DNA of 64,000 nt, taken from positions 3,906,001-3,970,000 of the forward strand of contig OY969786.1 in the NCBI GenBank assembly GCA_963703075.1, given 5' to 3'. The translations under genes were made by a program, and so were the position numbers. Numbering within the stretch: the stretch's first letter is position 1; every line of letters starts with the position of its first letter. The notes beneath the pieces were generated by a model. It saw only the letters and a program-made list of their open reading frames with translations. It was not told the origin of the DNA and did no database searches. Positions 17,648 to 25,736 of the stretch are shown here, one piece after another. The stretch is from Korobacter sp963703075. Lineage in GTDB: Bacteria > Acidobacteriota > Terriglobia > Terriglobales > Acidobacteriaceae.

Positions 17648-18148
17648 TCACGCCGCTCGTCGCGATTCCTCTTCGTACTCACGCTCCGAGCTGGCGGGCA
17701 ACAGAGTCCACAATCCATAAATCCCCAGAGCTGTGCCGAAGGGCACATTGAACAATGCCAGGAACGAAAGCACGATGGTGAGCATGCGTGCCCAGCTCTC
17801 GCGCCGGAGCAAGCCCCATCCCGCGATAAAGCCAAGAGCCGCCTTCAATAGCACGCAGAAGCCGATAAATATCAGGAACGGGTGAAGAAACGCGGGAGGG
17901 GAATTCGCTCCTGTGTCCTCAAACCTGTGCCGCGCGAAAATCGTGTTGGCCACGATGAAAAGAGCAAAGGCCCCCACGGTATTGAGCGCCGAGATCGCCA
18001 GCCACAGGATCCCCAGCAGGCGCACATGCTGCTGCACGCGGCTCGGCGTCAAGTAAACCGGAGAAACAGGCCCCAATAATTCCTTGCCACATCTTCCACA
18101 CACCCGTTGCCCCGGCGGTACCGCTGCTCCGCATGCATTGCAAAACAT
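17648..18148 (-). CDS. Zinc-ribbon membrane protein, unknown
   Basis: 166 residues. An N-terminal zinc ribbon with two CxxC pairs (MFCNACGAAVPPGQRVCGRCGK) is followed by three or four hydrophobic helices (about residues 38-62, 82-105, 112-145). The start at 18148 has GAGGAGGG upstream; the in-frame start at 18196 adds nothing conserved. The combination is typical of small stress or quality-control membrane proteins, but no specific function can be given. It follows another membrane-protein gene on the same strand (63 bp). Confidence 0.8.
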   Translation of the reverse strand: MFCNACGAAVPPGQRVCGRCGKELLGPVSPVYLTPSRVQQHVRLLGILWLAISALNTVGAFALFIVANTIFARHRFEDTGANSPPAFLHPFLIFIGFCVLLKAALGFIAGWGLLRRESWARMLTIVLSFLALFNVPFGTALGIYGLWTLLPASSEREYEEESRRAA

Positions 18149-18211
18149 AAGCCCTCCTCGCATAGATACGCAGATTGCCGCCGCTCGGTTCCCCAAGCGA
18201 TCGAAGGCGCT

Positions 18212-18613
18212 CTAACTCCTTGCCACCGAAGGCTCTCCAGCCTTCCGTCCTGCCAGCAGCAGGCCGATCCAGCAGCTTACCGGCCAGCTCAGCAGCCACG
18301 ACAGCCAATACCAGTGCGGCCATCCCTTACTCCAGTTCGGAATCACCGCGGCCAGGCCCATCGCTTCCCCAAGAAGGAAGAACCACAGCACATGGCGCGC
18401 AGGACGCCCCGGAGCAAAGCGGGCGCATATCCACGCGCACAAAATCGAAATTATTACGAAGAGAGCGGTGCTCGCCATCAGCGCGTTATCGGAGGGAATT
18501 CGCCCTTTGACGAAGTCGTTCGGGAACAAGCGTGAGAGCAACGGATCGCTGGCGAAAACCAGAACCACCGAAAGCAGGTAGCTGCCAACCACGACGGCTA
18601 TGGACTTCAGCAT
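18212..18613 (-). CDS. Small integral membrane protein, unknown
   Basis: 133 residues with about four transmembrane segments (residues about 4-22, 46-66, 74-92, 100-122) and several tryptophans in the last (WPHWYWLSWLLSWPVSCW). GGAGG precedes the ATG at 18613. No family recognised. It probably shares a transcript with the zinc-ribbon gene downstream and the phosphoesterase upstream. Confidence 0.75.
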   Translation of the reverse strand: MLKSIAVVVGSYLLSVVLVFASDPLLSRLFPNDFVKGRIPSDNALMASTALFVIISILCAWICARFAPGRPARHVLWFFLLGEAMGLAAVIPNWSKGWPHWYWLSWLLSWPVSCWIGLLLAGRKAGEPSVARS

Positions 18614-18662
18614 CGGTCACACCTCCAGGATAGAAAACCGAGGGGGCCTTTTTTCTACGAGA

Positions 18663-19418
18663 TTATCGTCCCGTGCGCAACCGTAATGCGAGATATTCGG
18701 GCAGCTCGGCGGTGAGGATGCGGTGTTGCGCCAGTTCAACCGGGTAGGGCACGCGATAATACGTCAGTAATTTTGTGTCCGAATCGAACATCGCGAAACC
18801 GGCGCGCCAGTCGCCATCGCGTGGCTGGCCAATCGAGCCTGGATTGATGAGGTAGCGCATGTCCTCCTGCAGGGGCAGCTCCCATGTTTCTGGTTCAGTC
18901 ATGCCCTGGTACTTCGGCCGCACCGCTTCCACATAGCCCTTCTTGTAAACGTACCCGCCCTGCACGTGCGTATGTCCGTAGAACGTGAGCTGCAAACCAT
19001 CCTCACGGAAGACTTCGAAAGCCGCCGCGCTCGACAACAGGTAGTCGTCTTCATCGATGGGGGAACCGTGCACGCACTGGGCGCCCTTGTAGTCGGGAAC
19101 ATTGACCGGCCCGTGCTGCAGGTTCCGCACCCAATCGCGGTTCTTCGCCGTCAGCGTCTCCATCGTCCAACTTACCGCCCGGTCCGCCACCGCGTTGAAC
19201 CCGAACGTGTCTCCCAGCCCCGAGCAAGCCTTATCGTGATTGCCGCGCACAATCGGTCCGTTGAGGCCGCTCACCATCTCCACCACCTCGTTGGGACTGG
19301 CGCCGTACCCCACCACATCTCCCAGGTTGAGCACCAGGTCGTGCTCCGGCGCGGCTGCCAACGCAGTCTGCAGGGCCTCGAGGTTGCTGTGGATGTCGCT
19401 GATGAGGAGATAGCGCAT
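18663..19418 (-). CDS. Calcineurin-like metallophosphoesterase
   Basis: 251 residues of the YfcE/MPP superfamily. Dinuclear metal site: D8 and H10 (LISDIHSN), D34 (NLGDVVGYG), N60 and H61 (VRGNHDKA), H117 (CVHGSP), H149 and H151 (YGHTHVQ). Related enzymes hydrolyse phosphodiesters or phosphoproteins; the substrate is not predictable. The intact motifs suggest activity. It lies 50 bp downstream of the OppD-like ATPase gene on the same strand. Confidence 0.9.
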   Translation of the reverse strand: MRYLLISDIHSNLEALQTALAAAPEHDLVLNLGDVVGYGASPNEVVEMVSGLNGPIVRGNHDKACSGLGDTFGFNAVADRAVSWTMETLTAKNRDWVRNLQHGPVNVPDYKGAQCVHGSPIDEDDYLLSSAAAFEVFREDGLQLTFYGHTHVQGGYVYKKGYVEAVRPKYQGMTEPETWELPLQEDMRYLINPGSIGQPRDGDWRAGFAMFDSDTKLLTYYRVPYPVELAQHRILTAELPEYLALRLRTGR

Positions 19419-19468
19419 GCGCGAATCAATCGAAAGCCCGGCAACTCTTGCACCGGGCTGCTGCTAGC

Positions 19469-20443
19469 TTACAACGTTTGCTGCACAATCGGACACCGCG
19501 CCCAGTGTCCGGGAGAAATTTCAACCAACTCCGGTGCCAATTGCGCACAGTTCCCAATCCGCAACCCGCAGCGCGGTTCAAAGCTGCATCCCGGCATATC
19601 GGCCAACAAATTAGGCACCGAACCTTCAATCGTGCGCAAGGGTTCCTGGCGGTTGGTGCGCAACGTTGGCACGGAGTGTAGCAGTCCCCGCGTGTAAGGG
19701 TGCGCCGGGGAACGGAACACCTCGCGTGCCGCAGCCATCTCTACGATCTGCCCGGCATACATCACCGCCACTCGGTCGCTGATCTGCGACACCACCGCCA
19801 GGTCGTGCGAGATGAACAGCATCGCCAGCCCATGCCGCCGCCGCAGTTCGTTCAGTAGCTCAAGAATCTGCGCCTGGATGGTAACGTCCAGCGCCGTCGT
19901 CGGCTCATCGGCAATCAGCAACCGCGGCCGGTTTACGATCGCCATCGCGATCATCACCCGCTGCCGCATGCCGCCCGAAAGCTGGTGCGGATAATCGCGT
20001 ACCCGCCGGTCCGCATCGATAATGCCGACTTCGTCGAGCGCATCGATGGCCCGCCGCCACACTTCGCGCTTCCGTAAGCGCGGTGCGTGCGCCAACACCG
20101 CTTCGGCCACCTGGTCGCCGATCCGCATCACCGGGTTCAACGCCGTCATCGGCTCCTGGAAGATCATCGCAATCGCTGAGCCGCGTAAGCGCCGCAACTC
20201 TTCTCGTTTGAGTGCGGTCAGCGACTGCCCATCGAACTCGATCTCTCCCGTCATCCGCGCCTGCGGCGCCAGCAATTGCAGGATCGCCAGCGAGGTCACC
20301 GATTTTCCCGAGCCCGACTCCCCCACCAATCCCAGCGTCTCACCGGGGGCAATCGAAAAACTCACGTCGCGCACCGCCGTCCGCCAGCTTTCGTTGACCG
20401 GAAATTCAATGCGAAGGTCGCGCACTGCCAGGATCGGGGCCAC
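19469..20443 (-). CDS. Oligopeptide/dipeptide ABC transporter ATP-binding protein (OppD/DppD-like)
   Basis: 324 residues. Walker A GESGSGKS, Q-loop FQEPMTALNP, signature LSGGMRQRVMIAMA, Walker B LLIADEPTTALD and H-loop FISHDLAV are all present. The C-terminal oligo/dipeptide domain has the cysteine pattern CSFEPRCGLRIGNC...C seen in OppD/DppD. Its permeases, OppF and binding protein are not adjacent, so it is an orphan here and must pair with subunits encoded elsewhere. It heads a minus-strand run with the phosphoesterase. Confidence 0.92.
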   Translation of the reverse strand: MAPILAVRDLRIEFPVNESWRTAVRDVSFSIAPGETLGLVGESGSGKSVTSLAILQLLAPQARMTGEIEFDGQSLTALKREELRRLRGSAIAMIFQEPMTALNPVMRIGDQVAEAVLAHAPRLRKREVWRRAIDALDEVGIIDADRRVRDYPHQLSGGMRQRVMIAMAIVNRPRLLIADEPTTALDVTIQAQILELLNELRRRHGLAMLFISHDLAVVSQISDRVAVMYAGQIVEMAAAREVFRSPAHPYTRGLLHSVPTLRTNRQEPLRTIEGSVPNLLADMPGCSFEPRCGLRIGNCAQLAPELVEISPGHWARCPIVQQTL

Positions 20444-20556
20444 AGCGAAATGGTATCAGTCTTAATTTGCAGTGAATTTCATTCTCCGCAATCGATCAAG
20501 CTAGGCGTTTGCGAAAAGTTTCTGTTTTCCAAAACCCGCGCCAGTCGGAGTTTTTC

Positions 20557-20576
20557 CACAGATTTTCACATCTGTG
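20557..20576. repeat. Perfect inverted repeat, operator-like
   Basis: CACAGAT-TTTCAC-ATCTGTG, 7-bp arms and a 6-nt gap, 114 bp upstream of the OppD-like gene. The size fits a dimeric regulator site; there is no T-run. Confidence 0.4.
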
Positions 20577-20754
20577 ACATCGCCCAAAAACCGCATCACT
20601 CGCACGGGCTCTCAGCGCAAACGCTGGAAAACCGCGCCTGATGCGGATCCCCGCAGCCGGTCACAAAATTGCCTTGCACCACTTCCGGGCAGAGTACCTG
20701 TGGAATCTCCGTAATCTCATGAAAACAAATGGCCTTTGGGGTTGCGATTTTGCG

Positions 20755-20782
20755 TTGACTTCTTTTCCAGGAGGCGTAGAAA
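20755..20782 (+). promoter_or_regulatory. Sigma-70-like promoter with no gene downstream
   Basis: TTGACT (-35), 16-nt spacer, TAGAAA (-10). The next 500 bases encode no convincing protein, so this may drive a non-coding RNA. Confidence 0.35.
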
Positions 20783-21025
20783 CAACCTCGTTCTTTGACA
20801 GTTCTGAAGTTTTCCCGGTTGGTAGTGAGTCCGGGGCTCGAGCGAGCTCACGGCAGTCAACTCCGGAGAGAAACTACGGGATGCTCTGGAAACTTCGGTT
20901 TTCAGCCCAGGGGGAGCGACGGTTCCTCACGTTGGACGCGACGGTGTCCAACCGATTTCCAAACATCGCAAGATGTGCGGAGATAATCCCGCAGCCAAAA
21001 CCCGGAAATTGAGTGCCAGAGGGGC

Positions 21026-21221
21026 AGCAAGGGTCTATAGCGAGCTTCTGGTCGAGGCGAACAAGAACAAGTTGAAGGCAAGATGGAATCCCGAGGCGTT
21101 GACTGGTTTATCCGGTTGGCGGTGAGCCCGGAGCCCAAGCGAAGATCAAGCATCGTGGCCGCAAGGAGACGGTGTTGGATAGGTCGGCAAGGGTCTAAAG
21201 CGAGCCGCTGGTCGAGACGAA
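21026..21221. repeat. Pair of 36-bp imperfect direct repeats
   Basis: GCAAGGGTCTATAGCGAGCT... at 21027 and GCAAGGGTCTAAAGCGAGCC... at 21187 are spaced exactly 160 bp and differ at about four positions over 35. A second related pair, with CCGGTTGG followed by GTGAG, lies near 20816 and 21111. Confidence 0.6.
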
Positions 21222-21364
21222 TAGGTTAGCCGCACCTCGGGATTTCTTGTTTTTATCCCTCCCCCATCTGCATCTAGTTTCGCCCTCCCCCAAAAAATTC
21301 CATCGGCGTGGTGTCTATTCCTGCAAGAACGAACGCACCCTGCGTTCTTCCTGCGGAGGCTTCC

Positions 21365-22288
21365 ATGGACTCTTCCCGTCGCACCTGGTTGTGGGTCACC
21401 GGGACCATTCTCCTTCTCGCCGCGATTGTGGCGCCCAACCTCATGCGCTCCCGCATCACGCACCAGCGGTTGGCGGCGGGGTTCCGGCCCACCGAGATGG
21501 CATACCTCGTCCCTGCTTCCACTTCTCAACGAGCTCAGCCCGACGCCGGCGTCATCGGTGGAGCTCTCAGCGACGCTCCCGAAAAGAAGGTCGTCCATAC
21601 CGCCGAGCTTGCCCTGAACGTTCACAACGTCGAGGAAGCTTCTGCCCGGATTCGCTCGCTTACCCTGCAGGCAAAAGGCGAAATTGACCAGGTGCGTGCG
21701 TGGTCGCCCTCCGAGCAGACTCGCGCAGGCGAATTGCACGTTCGCGTTCCCGCCGACGCCCTCGATCCCATGCTCAAGCAATTCAAAGCCGCTGCTCTGG
21801 ATGTGAGCAACGAACAGATCGCCGCCACCGACGTGACCCGTCAGTTTGCCGACAACGACGCCCGGATGCGCACCCTGAAGGCCGAAGAACAGCAATATCT
21901 GCAGATCCTCAAGCAGGCAAAATCTGTCCCCGACGTTCTTGACGTCACCGAAAAACTGGATGCCGTCCGCGCGCACATCGAACAGCTGCAAACCGACATC
22001 AACGTCATGTCGCATGACATCGCCATGTCCGCCGTGTCGATCACGCTTTCGCAAAATGCGCCGGAAGGACGTGTCCTGGGAAATTGGCACCCCCTGACCA
22101 ACGCCCGCCGTTCCTTGCGCAGCATGGTCGAGGACCTCGGCGATTGGCTCGATGCGATCGTCAGCTTCGTAATCTTTCTCCCCGTAATCGCGCTCTGGAC
22201 CCTCAGCCTCGGCGTGGTGGCATGGATCGGGTGGAGACTTCTACGGTTCGTCTGGCAGCGTCGTCCCAGGACTCCGCTCGCAACCTAG
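21365..22288 (+). CDS. DUF4349 domain membrane protein
   Basis: 307 residues. One N-terminal membrane helix (about 8-26), a soluble DUF4349-type domain (ALNVHNVEEASARIRSLT... GELHVRVPADALDPMLKQF) with a long coiled-coil hairpin (residues about 150-225), and two C-terminal hydrophobic segments (about 255-295) before a basic tail. Start 21365 has GGAGG upstream. DUF4349 proteins are envelope-located and of unknown function; the fold recalls lipoprotein-like stress proteins. It stands alone and converges with the ggt gene. Confidence 0.82.
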   Translation: MDSSRRTWLWVTGTILLLAAIVAPNLMRSRITHQRLAAGFRPTEMAYLVPASTSQRAQPDAGVIGGALSDAPEKKVVHTAELALNVHNVEEASARIRSLTLQAKGEIDQVRAWSPSEQTRAGELHVRVPADALDPMLKQFKAAALDVSNEQIAATDVTRQFADNDARMRTLKAEEQQYLQILKQAKSVPDVLDVTEKLDAVRAHIEQLQTDINVMSHDIAMSAVSITLSQNAPEGRVLGNWHPLTNARRSLRSMVEDLGDWLDAIVSFVIFLPVIALWTLSLGVVAWIGWRLLRFVWQRRPRTPLAT

Positions 22289-22297
22289 CTCTCTTCG

Positions 22298-23980
22298 CTA
22301 CGGACTGGGTGGTGCTTCCGGCACGGCAGCGCCGTCCGCCCGCGGATCCGACGCACCGTAGTGAACCTTGCTGGCGGTGTCATCGAGAACTGCCTGGCCG
22401 CGCCCCATGGCCGTCGAATACGCCTTGCGCACATCGAGGACGTGCCCCATCCCGCTGAGCTGGTCGCGCGTCTCGGCCGGAACCCGTGACTCGATCACGA
22501 TGTTGCAGCCAAGTTTGCTGCTCACCGTAAACCGCGCTTGCTCCAGGGCAGCCTGGATGTTCATGTGGTAATCGACCACGTTCGACACGAACTGGGCATG
22601 CGCCAGTGGCTGGTTCATGCCTCCCATAATTCCAAAACCGATGTGCTCGGTTCCGTGTTCCATGAAGCCTGGAATGATGGTGTGGAACGGCCGCTTGCGC
22701 CCGGCCAGCGCGTTGGGAGACTTGGGATCAAGCGAAAACAGGCCGCCACGGTCCTGCAGCACGAAGCCTCGCCCGCGGACCGTAATCCCTGAACCGAACA
22801 TTTCGTAGTTGCTCTGGATCAGCGACAGGATATTGCCGTCGCGATCGATCACGGACAGATACGTCGTGTCACTGCCGGCAAGCGCGCCGGGAGCTACGTC
22901 GCAATTGGCATGGGCAGCATCGATGAGCTTCGCGCGTTTTGCCGCAAAGCTTTTCGACAGCAATTCTGCTACGGGAATCGTACTGAATCGCGGATCGCCG
23001 TCATACGCCTTGATGTCGGCATATGCCAGCTTCATGGCTTCGATGCGGGTATGCATCTCGCCCGTGCTGGCCGGCCCTGCCGCGGCTGCCGGTAACTGCT
23101 CCATGATGTTCAGCATCTCGAGCGCCGCGATCCCGTCTCCATTGGGAGGCAACTCGTAAACCTTCCAATCGCGATACGTGGTTGAGACGGGCTCAACCCA
23201 CTCCGCGGAAAACGCGCTGAGGTCCTCCGCCGTCATCGTTCCACCCAGTTCGGTGGATGTCTTCAAAATCGCCTGCGCAATCGGACCTTTGTAGAAAGCG
23301 CTCTCACCCTGGTTCGCGATCATGCTGAGCGTTTCCGCCAGCTCGGGGTTGCGGAACATCTGGCCGGTCTCGGGGGCCTTCCCGCCGGGCAGATACACCC
23401 GCTGGCTCTCCGCATCCGCCGCCAGCCACGGAGTCGCTGCGTGCCAATACTCCGCAATCACCTCGGGCACCGGATACCCGTGACCGGCGTAGAAAATGGC
23501 AGGTGCGAAAAGATCGACCCAGGGAAGCTTGCCAAAGCGGCCATGAAGCTTCGCCCAACCGTCCACCGCGCCCGGCACAGTGACGGCATCGATCCCGGCT
23601 TCCGGCATTTTCGTGATTCCCTTGGCGCGAAGATGTTCGATGCTCTGCGCCTTAGGAGCCCAGCCGCTGGCGTTCAGGCCATAGAGTTTTCCTGTCTTGG
23701 CGTCCCAGTAGATCGCGAAGAGGTCGCCCCCGACGCCGTTCATCATCGGTTCGGCCACCCCAAGCACCGCATTCGCGGCGATCCCCGCGTCAATTGCGGA
23801 GCCGCCCTGCTCAAGAATCCGCGCCCCTGCCTGCGAAGCCTGCACGTAGCTGGTCGCCACGATTCCGTAGGGCGTCACGACCATCGAGCGGCCGTAGTCG
23901 CGTTGTTGGGCCGCACCCTGGACGACCACGAAGCCCAGCACGAGCAGGACGAGTTGGATCTTTCTCCGTGAAGATTGCAT
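22298..23980 (-). CDS. ggt: Gamma-glutamyltransferase (secreted)
   Basis: 560 residues with an N-terminal signal peptide (about 8-24, QGAAQ). It cleaves or transfers the gamma-glutamyl group of glutathione and related peptides and matures by self-cleavage. The N-terminal nucleophile of the small subunit is the first Thr of SDTTYLSVIDRDGN (T372); oxyanion and substrate loops GVGGDLFAIYWD and the later IIPGFMEHG / GIMGGMNQP are present. Length is normal. It probably supplies amino acids from extracellular or periplasmic peptides. Confidence 0.93.
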   Translation of the reverse strand: MQSSRRKIQLVLLVLGFVVVQGAAQQRDYGRSMVVTPYGIVATSYVQASQAGARILEQGGSAIDAGIAANAVLGVAEPMMNGVGGDLFAIYWDAKTGKLYGLNASGWAPKAQSIEHLRAKGITKMPEAGIDAVTVPGAVDGWAKLHGRFGKLPWVDLFAPAIFYAGHGYPVPEVIAEYWHAATPWLAADAESQRVYLPGGKAPETGQMFRNPELAETLSMIANQGESAFYKGPIAQAILKTSTELGGTMTAEDLSAFSAEWVEPVSTTYRDWKVYELPPNGDGIAALEMLNIMEQLPAAAAGPASTGEMHTRIEAMKLAYADIKAYDGDPRFSTIPVAELLSKSFAAKRAKLIDAAHANCDVAPGALAGSDTTYLSVIDRDGNILSLIQSNYEMFGSGITVRGRGFVLQDRGGLFSLDPKSPNALAGRKRPFHTIIPGFMEHGTEHIGFGIMGGMNQPLAHAQFVSNVVDYHMNIQAALEQARFTVSSKLGCNIVIESRVPAETRDQLSGMGHVLDVRKAYSTAMGRGQAVLDDTASKVHYGASDPRADGAAVPEAPPSP

Positions 23981-24020
23981 TGTTTTCTTGGCTCTCCTGT
24001 GCGGACGAAACGTAATAGCG

Positions 24021-25061
24021 TTACCGGCTCAGCGCGTCCAGGTGCGCGCGCTCGGCATGCTCTTCGATCGCGCTTTGAATATCGAGGGCGACGGCCAGCG
24101 CGCGACGGCCATCTTCCAGCGAAACCACGGGCGTTTCGCGCGTAGCCACGGCGTGCAGGAAGCTCAGAATTTCGGCACGCAGGGGTTCTTCGGGAATCAC
24201 CGCCGGCTTCGATGGCATCACGTCGGGCATTTGCGGCAGACCGCCACCCGCTGTCGCACCCTCCGCCATTTTGTTCACCGTGAACACCAGTACGTCCTGC
24301 CGCGCATAGTCGATCGAAACATACTGGTTGGGCTGGAAGAACCGCACCTTGCGCACCCGCTCGGTCGACACCCGGCTGGCGGTGAGGTTCGCAATGCATC
24401 CGTTGGCAAATTGCAGGCGCACGCTGGCGATATCCACCTTCGACGAAAGAATGGGCAGCCCGACCGCCCGTATTTCCGCCACCTCGCCCGGCACGAACGA
24501 CAGGATGATATCGATGTCGTGGATCATCAGGTCGAGCACTACGTCCACATCCAGCGCCCGCGGGCCGAAGAGGCTCAAGCGATGGACTTCGAAGAACATG
24601 GGCTTTGTGATCAGCGGAATCGTCGCCCGCACTGCGGGATTGAAGCGCTCCAAATGCCCAACCTGCGCCACCCTTCCGTGCTCCGCCGCCAGATCGATGA
24701 TCTCTTCCGCTTCCTCCAGCGTGGCCGCCAGCGGCTTCTCGATCAGCACATCGAAACCAGCCTTCAGCGCTTCGCCCGCAACCGCACGATGAAATCGGGT
24801 CGGCACCGCAATCGAAACTGCGTCCGCGCCGCCGTGGGAAAGAAGTTCGCGGATCGAAGTGTACGCCCGGGTCTGGCAGTCGCCGGCGATCTGGGCGGCA
24901 CGCGCGGCATCGGCGTCCACGATGCCGACGAGCTGAACCCCGGGCAAATCGTGCGGCAGGGTCCCCCCCTCGGTTTCCCGGTGCAGCTCGGAATACACCC
25001 GCGCATGGTTCTTGCCAAATGCGCCTGCGCCGATCACGGCAACACGAATGGGTTTAGACAA
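24021..25061 (-). CDS. Gfo/Idh/MocA family NAD(P)-dependent oxidoreductase
   Basis: 346 residues. N-terminal Rossmann domain (VAVIGAGAFGKNHARVY), the family EKPLA motif (VLIEKPLAATLEEA) and GHLERFNPAV, then the C-terminal alpha/beta domain with HDIDIILSFV, where the conserved His/Asp may act in hydride transfer. Most relatives oxidise or reduce sugars or sugar nucleotides; one acidobacterial subgroup resembles the UDP-GlcNAc 3-oxidoreductase used for lipid A, but nothing here decides that. It lies 40 bp upstream of ggt on the same strand. Confidence 0.88.
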   Translation of the reverse strand: MSKPIRVAVIGAGAFGKNHARVYSELHRETEGGTLPHDLPGVQLVGIVDADAARAAQIAGDCQTRAYTSIRELLSHGGADAVSIAVPTRFHRAVAGEALKAGFDVLIEKPLAATLEEAEEIIDLAAEHGRVAQVGHLERFNPAVRATIPLITKPMFFEVHRLSLFGPRALDVDVVLDLMIHDIDIILSFVPGEVAEIRAVGLPILSSKVDIASVRLQFANGCIANLTASRVSTERVRKVRFFQPNQYVSIDYARQDVLVFTVNKMAEGATAGGGLPQMPDVMPSKPAVIPEEPLRAEILSFLHAVATRETPVVSLEDGRRALAVALDIQSAIEEHAERAHLDALSR

Positions 25062-25116
25062 AGCCTTCCCTCAAATGCAACCGACTATTGTATGCGCCCG
25101 CGGAATCGACAGAAGG

Positions 25117-25674
25117 CTACTGGCTCAGGCGGAAGCTCTTCAGAATATTCTCAACCTCGGTCTGGTACTTTGCTTCGTCCGTGGCGAGCGCCTTGTACAC
25201 CACGATATAGAAACTCCCGTTTCCGCCGTCCATGGCGACGATCGTTTCGCCCCATAGGTTTCCACTTTCCTGATAGTGCACCTGCAGCAGTTGCGCAGGA
25301 TGCCCGCCCAGGGTCACCTGTGAGCGGCGCACCGTCTCCATGCTGTCCGTCTGCTCCGTCATCTTTCCTACCAGCGACGTCACCAGGTCTTCCACCGTGG
25401 GCGGATCTTTGCCTTCGCGGGGCGGGATTTCCACGGCCGCTACCGTGACCTGCGCCCATTGCGACTCGTCGCCTTGCTGCGGAGGCGCGACACTCACCCC
25501 GTGGCCGTCATACACCTCGCCCAGCATCTTCCAGCTAGCGGGATAGTCGAAACAGAATCCGAGATCCTGGTTGCAGTAATTAGGGCCGTGCGGCCTAGCA
25601 GGGGTGGATGGCTTTTGGCCAGCCTGGGCCAGACAGAAGGTCGAAAACAGCAGGAAAAGTGCGAAGAAACGCAT
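25117..25674 (-). CDS. Secreted protein of unknown function
   Basis: 185 residues. A signal peptide (MRFFALFLLFSTFCLAQA) precedes a soluble domain beginning NQDLGFCFDYPASWKMLGE and ending AKYQTEVENILKSFRLSQ. That layout, 'F.YP..W' at the start and 'il.Sf' at the end, resembles PsbP/DUF1795-type beta-sheet domains of secreted or lipoprotein relatives. Start at 25674 rather than 25719 because the signal peptide begins there. Two cysteines at the front of the domain may pair. It lies 56 bp upstream of the oxidoreductase gene. Confidence 0.72.
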   Translation of the reverse strand: MRFFALFLLFSTFCLAQAGQKPSTPARPHGPNYCNQDLGFCFDYPASWKMLGEVYDGHGVSVAPPQQGDESQWAQVTVAAVEIPPREGKDPPTVEDLVTSLVGKMTEQTDSMETVRRSQVTLGGHPAQLLQVHYQESGNLWGETIVAMDGGNGSFYIVVYKALATDEAKYQTEVENILKSFRLSQ

Positions 25675-25693
25675 GCCAGTAGGGTACAAGGTT

Positions 25694-25729
25694 GCGCCCC
25701 ACCCTGTCCTGCAGCCCAAGGTGGGGCGC
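25694..25729. repeat. Inverted repeat, possible panB terminator
   Basis: GCGCCCCACC / GGTGGGGCGC, a perfect 10-bp stem with a 16-nt loop 8 bp after the panB stop. The CCCCACC...GGTGGGG core resembles the tandem repeat at 35887, suggesting one dispersed family. There is no T-run. Confidence 0.6.
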
Positions 25730-25736
25730 CCGGAGA

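Larger units (their letters stand above)
20444..21364. other. 920-bp gene-free region
   Basis: No frame here shows protein-like composition; a 123-codon plus-strand frame (20641-21012) has no conserved motif. The region holds an inverted repeat at 20557, a sigma-70-like promoter at 20755, and two sets of imperfect direct repeats: around 20816 and 21111, and at 21026 and 21186. It may encode a non-coding RNA or be a decayed duplicated element. It also contains the promoters for the divergent neighbours. Confidence 0.5.

Noticed and set aside
13940..20565. DnaA boxes (TTTTCCACA at about 13947 and 20553) as an origin
   Set aside because: Single near-matches to TTATCCACA 6.6 kb apart, with no cluster, no dnaA/dnaN and no AT-rich unwinding region.
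20641..21012. 123-codon plus-strand frame in the gene-free region
   Set aside because: No ribosome site, no motif, and its second half overlaps repeat sequence.
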